Positions 63,455-64,000 of a stretch of DNA of 64,000 bases are shown one piece after another; the stretch's first letter is position 1; each line of letters begins with the position of its first letter. The notes beneath the pieces were generated by a model that was not told where the DNA came from, did no database searches, and saw only the letters and a program-made list of their open reading frames with translations. Location: assembly GCA_944386485.1 (NCBI GenBank), contig CALXBG010000112.1, forward strand, positions 81,320-145,319. Reading direction: 5' to 3'. The stretch comes from an uncultured Pygmaiobacter sp. (lineage in GTDB: Bacteria; Bacillota; Clostridia; Oscillospirales; Ruminococcaceae). The position numbers were made by a program, and so were the translations under genes.

Positions 63455-64000
63455 TTAACTCTTTATGGTGATCTGGGGAATGACACCCAAAACCGTCAGA
63501 CCCAGCTTTTTGCTGATATCAGTCTCGTTCATAAACTTATTATTCAGAACTGTACGAAGGAAAATAAAGCCTAGACCAAGCATCAGCCCCAGCGCACCTG
63601 AAATAGCGGTGTTTCTCGCCTTCTTCGGAGACACCGGATCTTCTCCCACCTTCGGCTGCGAGATAATCTCCACACTACCTGCTTTTACTGTCTGGATGAT
63701 AATATCCGGCGCCTGGTCAACAATACTCGCCACAATCTGCTGCGCCTGTTGCGGATCTTCATCTACAACTGAAATTCTCATCACCTGTGTAGAGTTTACC
63801 GATTCCACAGTAACCTTATCCAGCAGCTCCTCATAGTCCATATCGAGCCCCAAATCAGCGATGGTCTTGTCTAAAACGGTATCACTAGTCAGGATTACAG
63901 AATAGGTATCGACAAGCTTCGTGGCCGAGTTGATCTGATCGCTTGTGATCGTGGTCTGCGCTGTTGAGTCCTCTCTGGAATTCACGATCATTGTCGCACT
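63455..64000 (-). CDS. Wzz/CapA-type chain-length determinant, partial
   Basis: C-terminal 181 residues of a polysaccharide co-polymerase; the frame stays open to the right edge, so the N-terminus and first membrane helix are missing. The visible part has the extracellular helical region, RISVVDEDPQQAQQIVASIV, PKVGEDPVSPKKARNTAISG before the second membrane helix (about 30 residues later), and a short cytoplasmic tail that should activate CpsD. It ends 16 bases before cpsD. Confidence 0.9.
   Translation of the reverse strand, partial: SATMIVNSREDSTAQTTITSDQINSATKLVDTYSVILTSDTVLDKTIADLGLDMDYEELLDKVTVESVNSTQVMRISVVDEDPQQAQQIVASIVDQAPDIIIQTVKAGSVEIISQPKVGEDPVSPKKARNTAISGALGLMLGLGFIFLRTVLNNKFMNETDISKKLGLTVLGVIPQITIKS

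Noticed and set aside
1..64000. CRISPR arrays, tRNA genes, insertion sequences, prophage or integrative elements
   Set aside because: No regularly spaced repeats, cloverleaf sequences, transposase or integrase reading frames were found; the gene order is conserved housekeeping.

Overview
The window looks like a chromosomal segment of a Firmicute of class Clostridia, probably near the Oscillospirales/Ruminococcaceae. This is inferred from gene content and order, not from a search. The evidence is: both PolC- and DnaE-type replicases; a sepF-ylmH-divIVA-ileS-lspA division string; the ricA(ymcA)-miaB-mutS-mutL-miaA-hfq order familiar from Bacillus and clostridia; HPr kinase, WhiA and RapZ; the pyrH-frr-uppS-cdsA-dxr-rseP-ispG-polC string; and a CapA/CpsD/CpsB/LCP exopolysaccharide module. 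The DNA is fairly GC-rich. TTG start codons with good Shine-Dalgarno sequences are common. No tRNA, rRNA, CRISPR array, insertion sequence or prophage was seen.

Layout. 1-4.8 kb: ppk, comEA, a HAD phosphatase, an RluD-type pseudouridine synthase and lspA (all minus). 4.9-9.6 kb: ileS, divIVA, ylmH and sepF, read from a strong promoter before sepF. 9.8-24.3 kb: a block for genome maintenance and RNA modification on the minus strand (radC, uvrB, uvrA, miaB, ricA, mutS, mutL, miaA, hfq and a HlyD-like membrane protein). A plus-strand RluA-family gene diverges from radC and is separated by a shared terminator from a uridine phosphorylase.

26.5-37.2 kb: one long minus-strand operon (pyrH, frr, uppS, cdsA, dxr, rseP, ispG, polC) linking nucleotide, isoprenoid, phospholipid and translation functions to replication. 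37.3-41.1 kb: an ABC importer of the BMP/nucleoside type (ATPase plus two permeases) with unusual ATPase motifs and no adjacent binding protein. 41.2-45.4 kb: a potABCD polyamine importer with a long structured leader and two candidate promoters; its PotD appears anchored by a C-terminal membrane helix.

45.6-50.8 kb: accessory genes, namely a small multidrug-export family protein, a Clp AAA+ ATPase with a FlK-like thioesterase, a short MGMT-type alkyltransferase, a PfkB kinase and a DUF1622 protein. 50.9-59.4 kb: a minus-strand string hprK-murB-rapZ-whiA-dnaE, then pfkA with its own promoter. 59.5-64 kb: a plus-strand glycosyltransferase, then the end of an exopolysaccharide operon (Wzz-like, CpsD tyrosine kinase, CpsB phosphatase, LCP ligase) running in from beyond the right edge.

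The window is mainly housekeeping DNA and I found no clear new defence or mobile system. The most unusual elements are the potA leader RNA, the degenerate ABC ATPase without a visible binding protein, the C-terminally anchored PotD, the HlyD-like protein wedged between hfq and sepF, and the inverted repeat in the pfkA leader.
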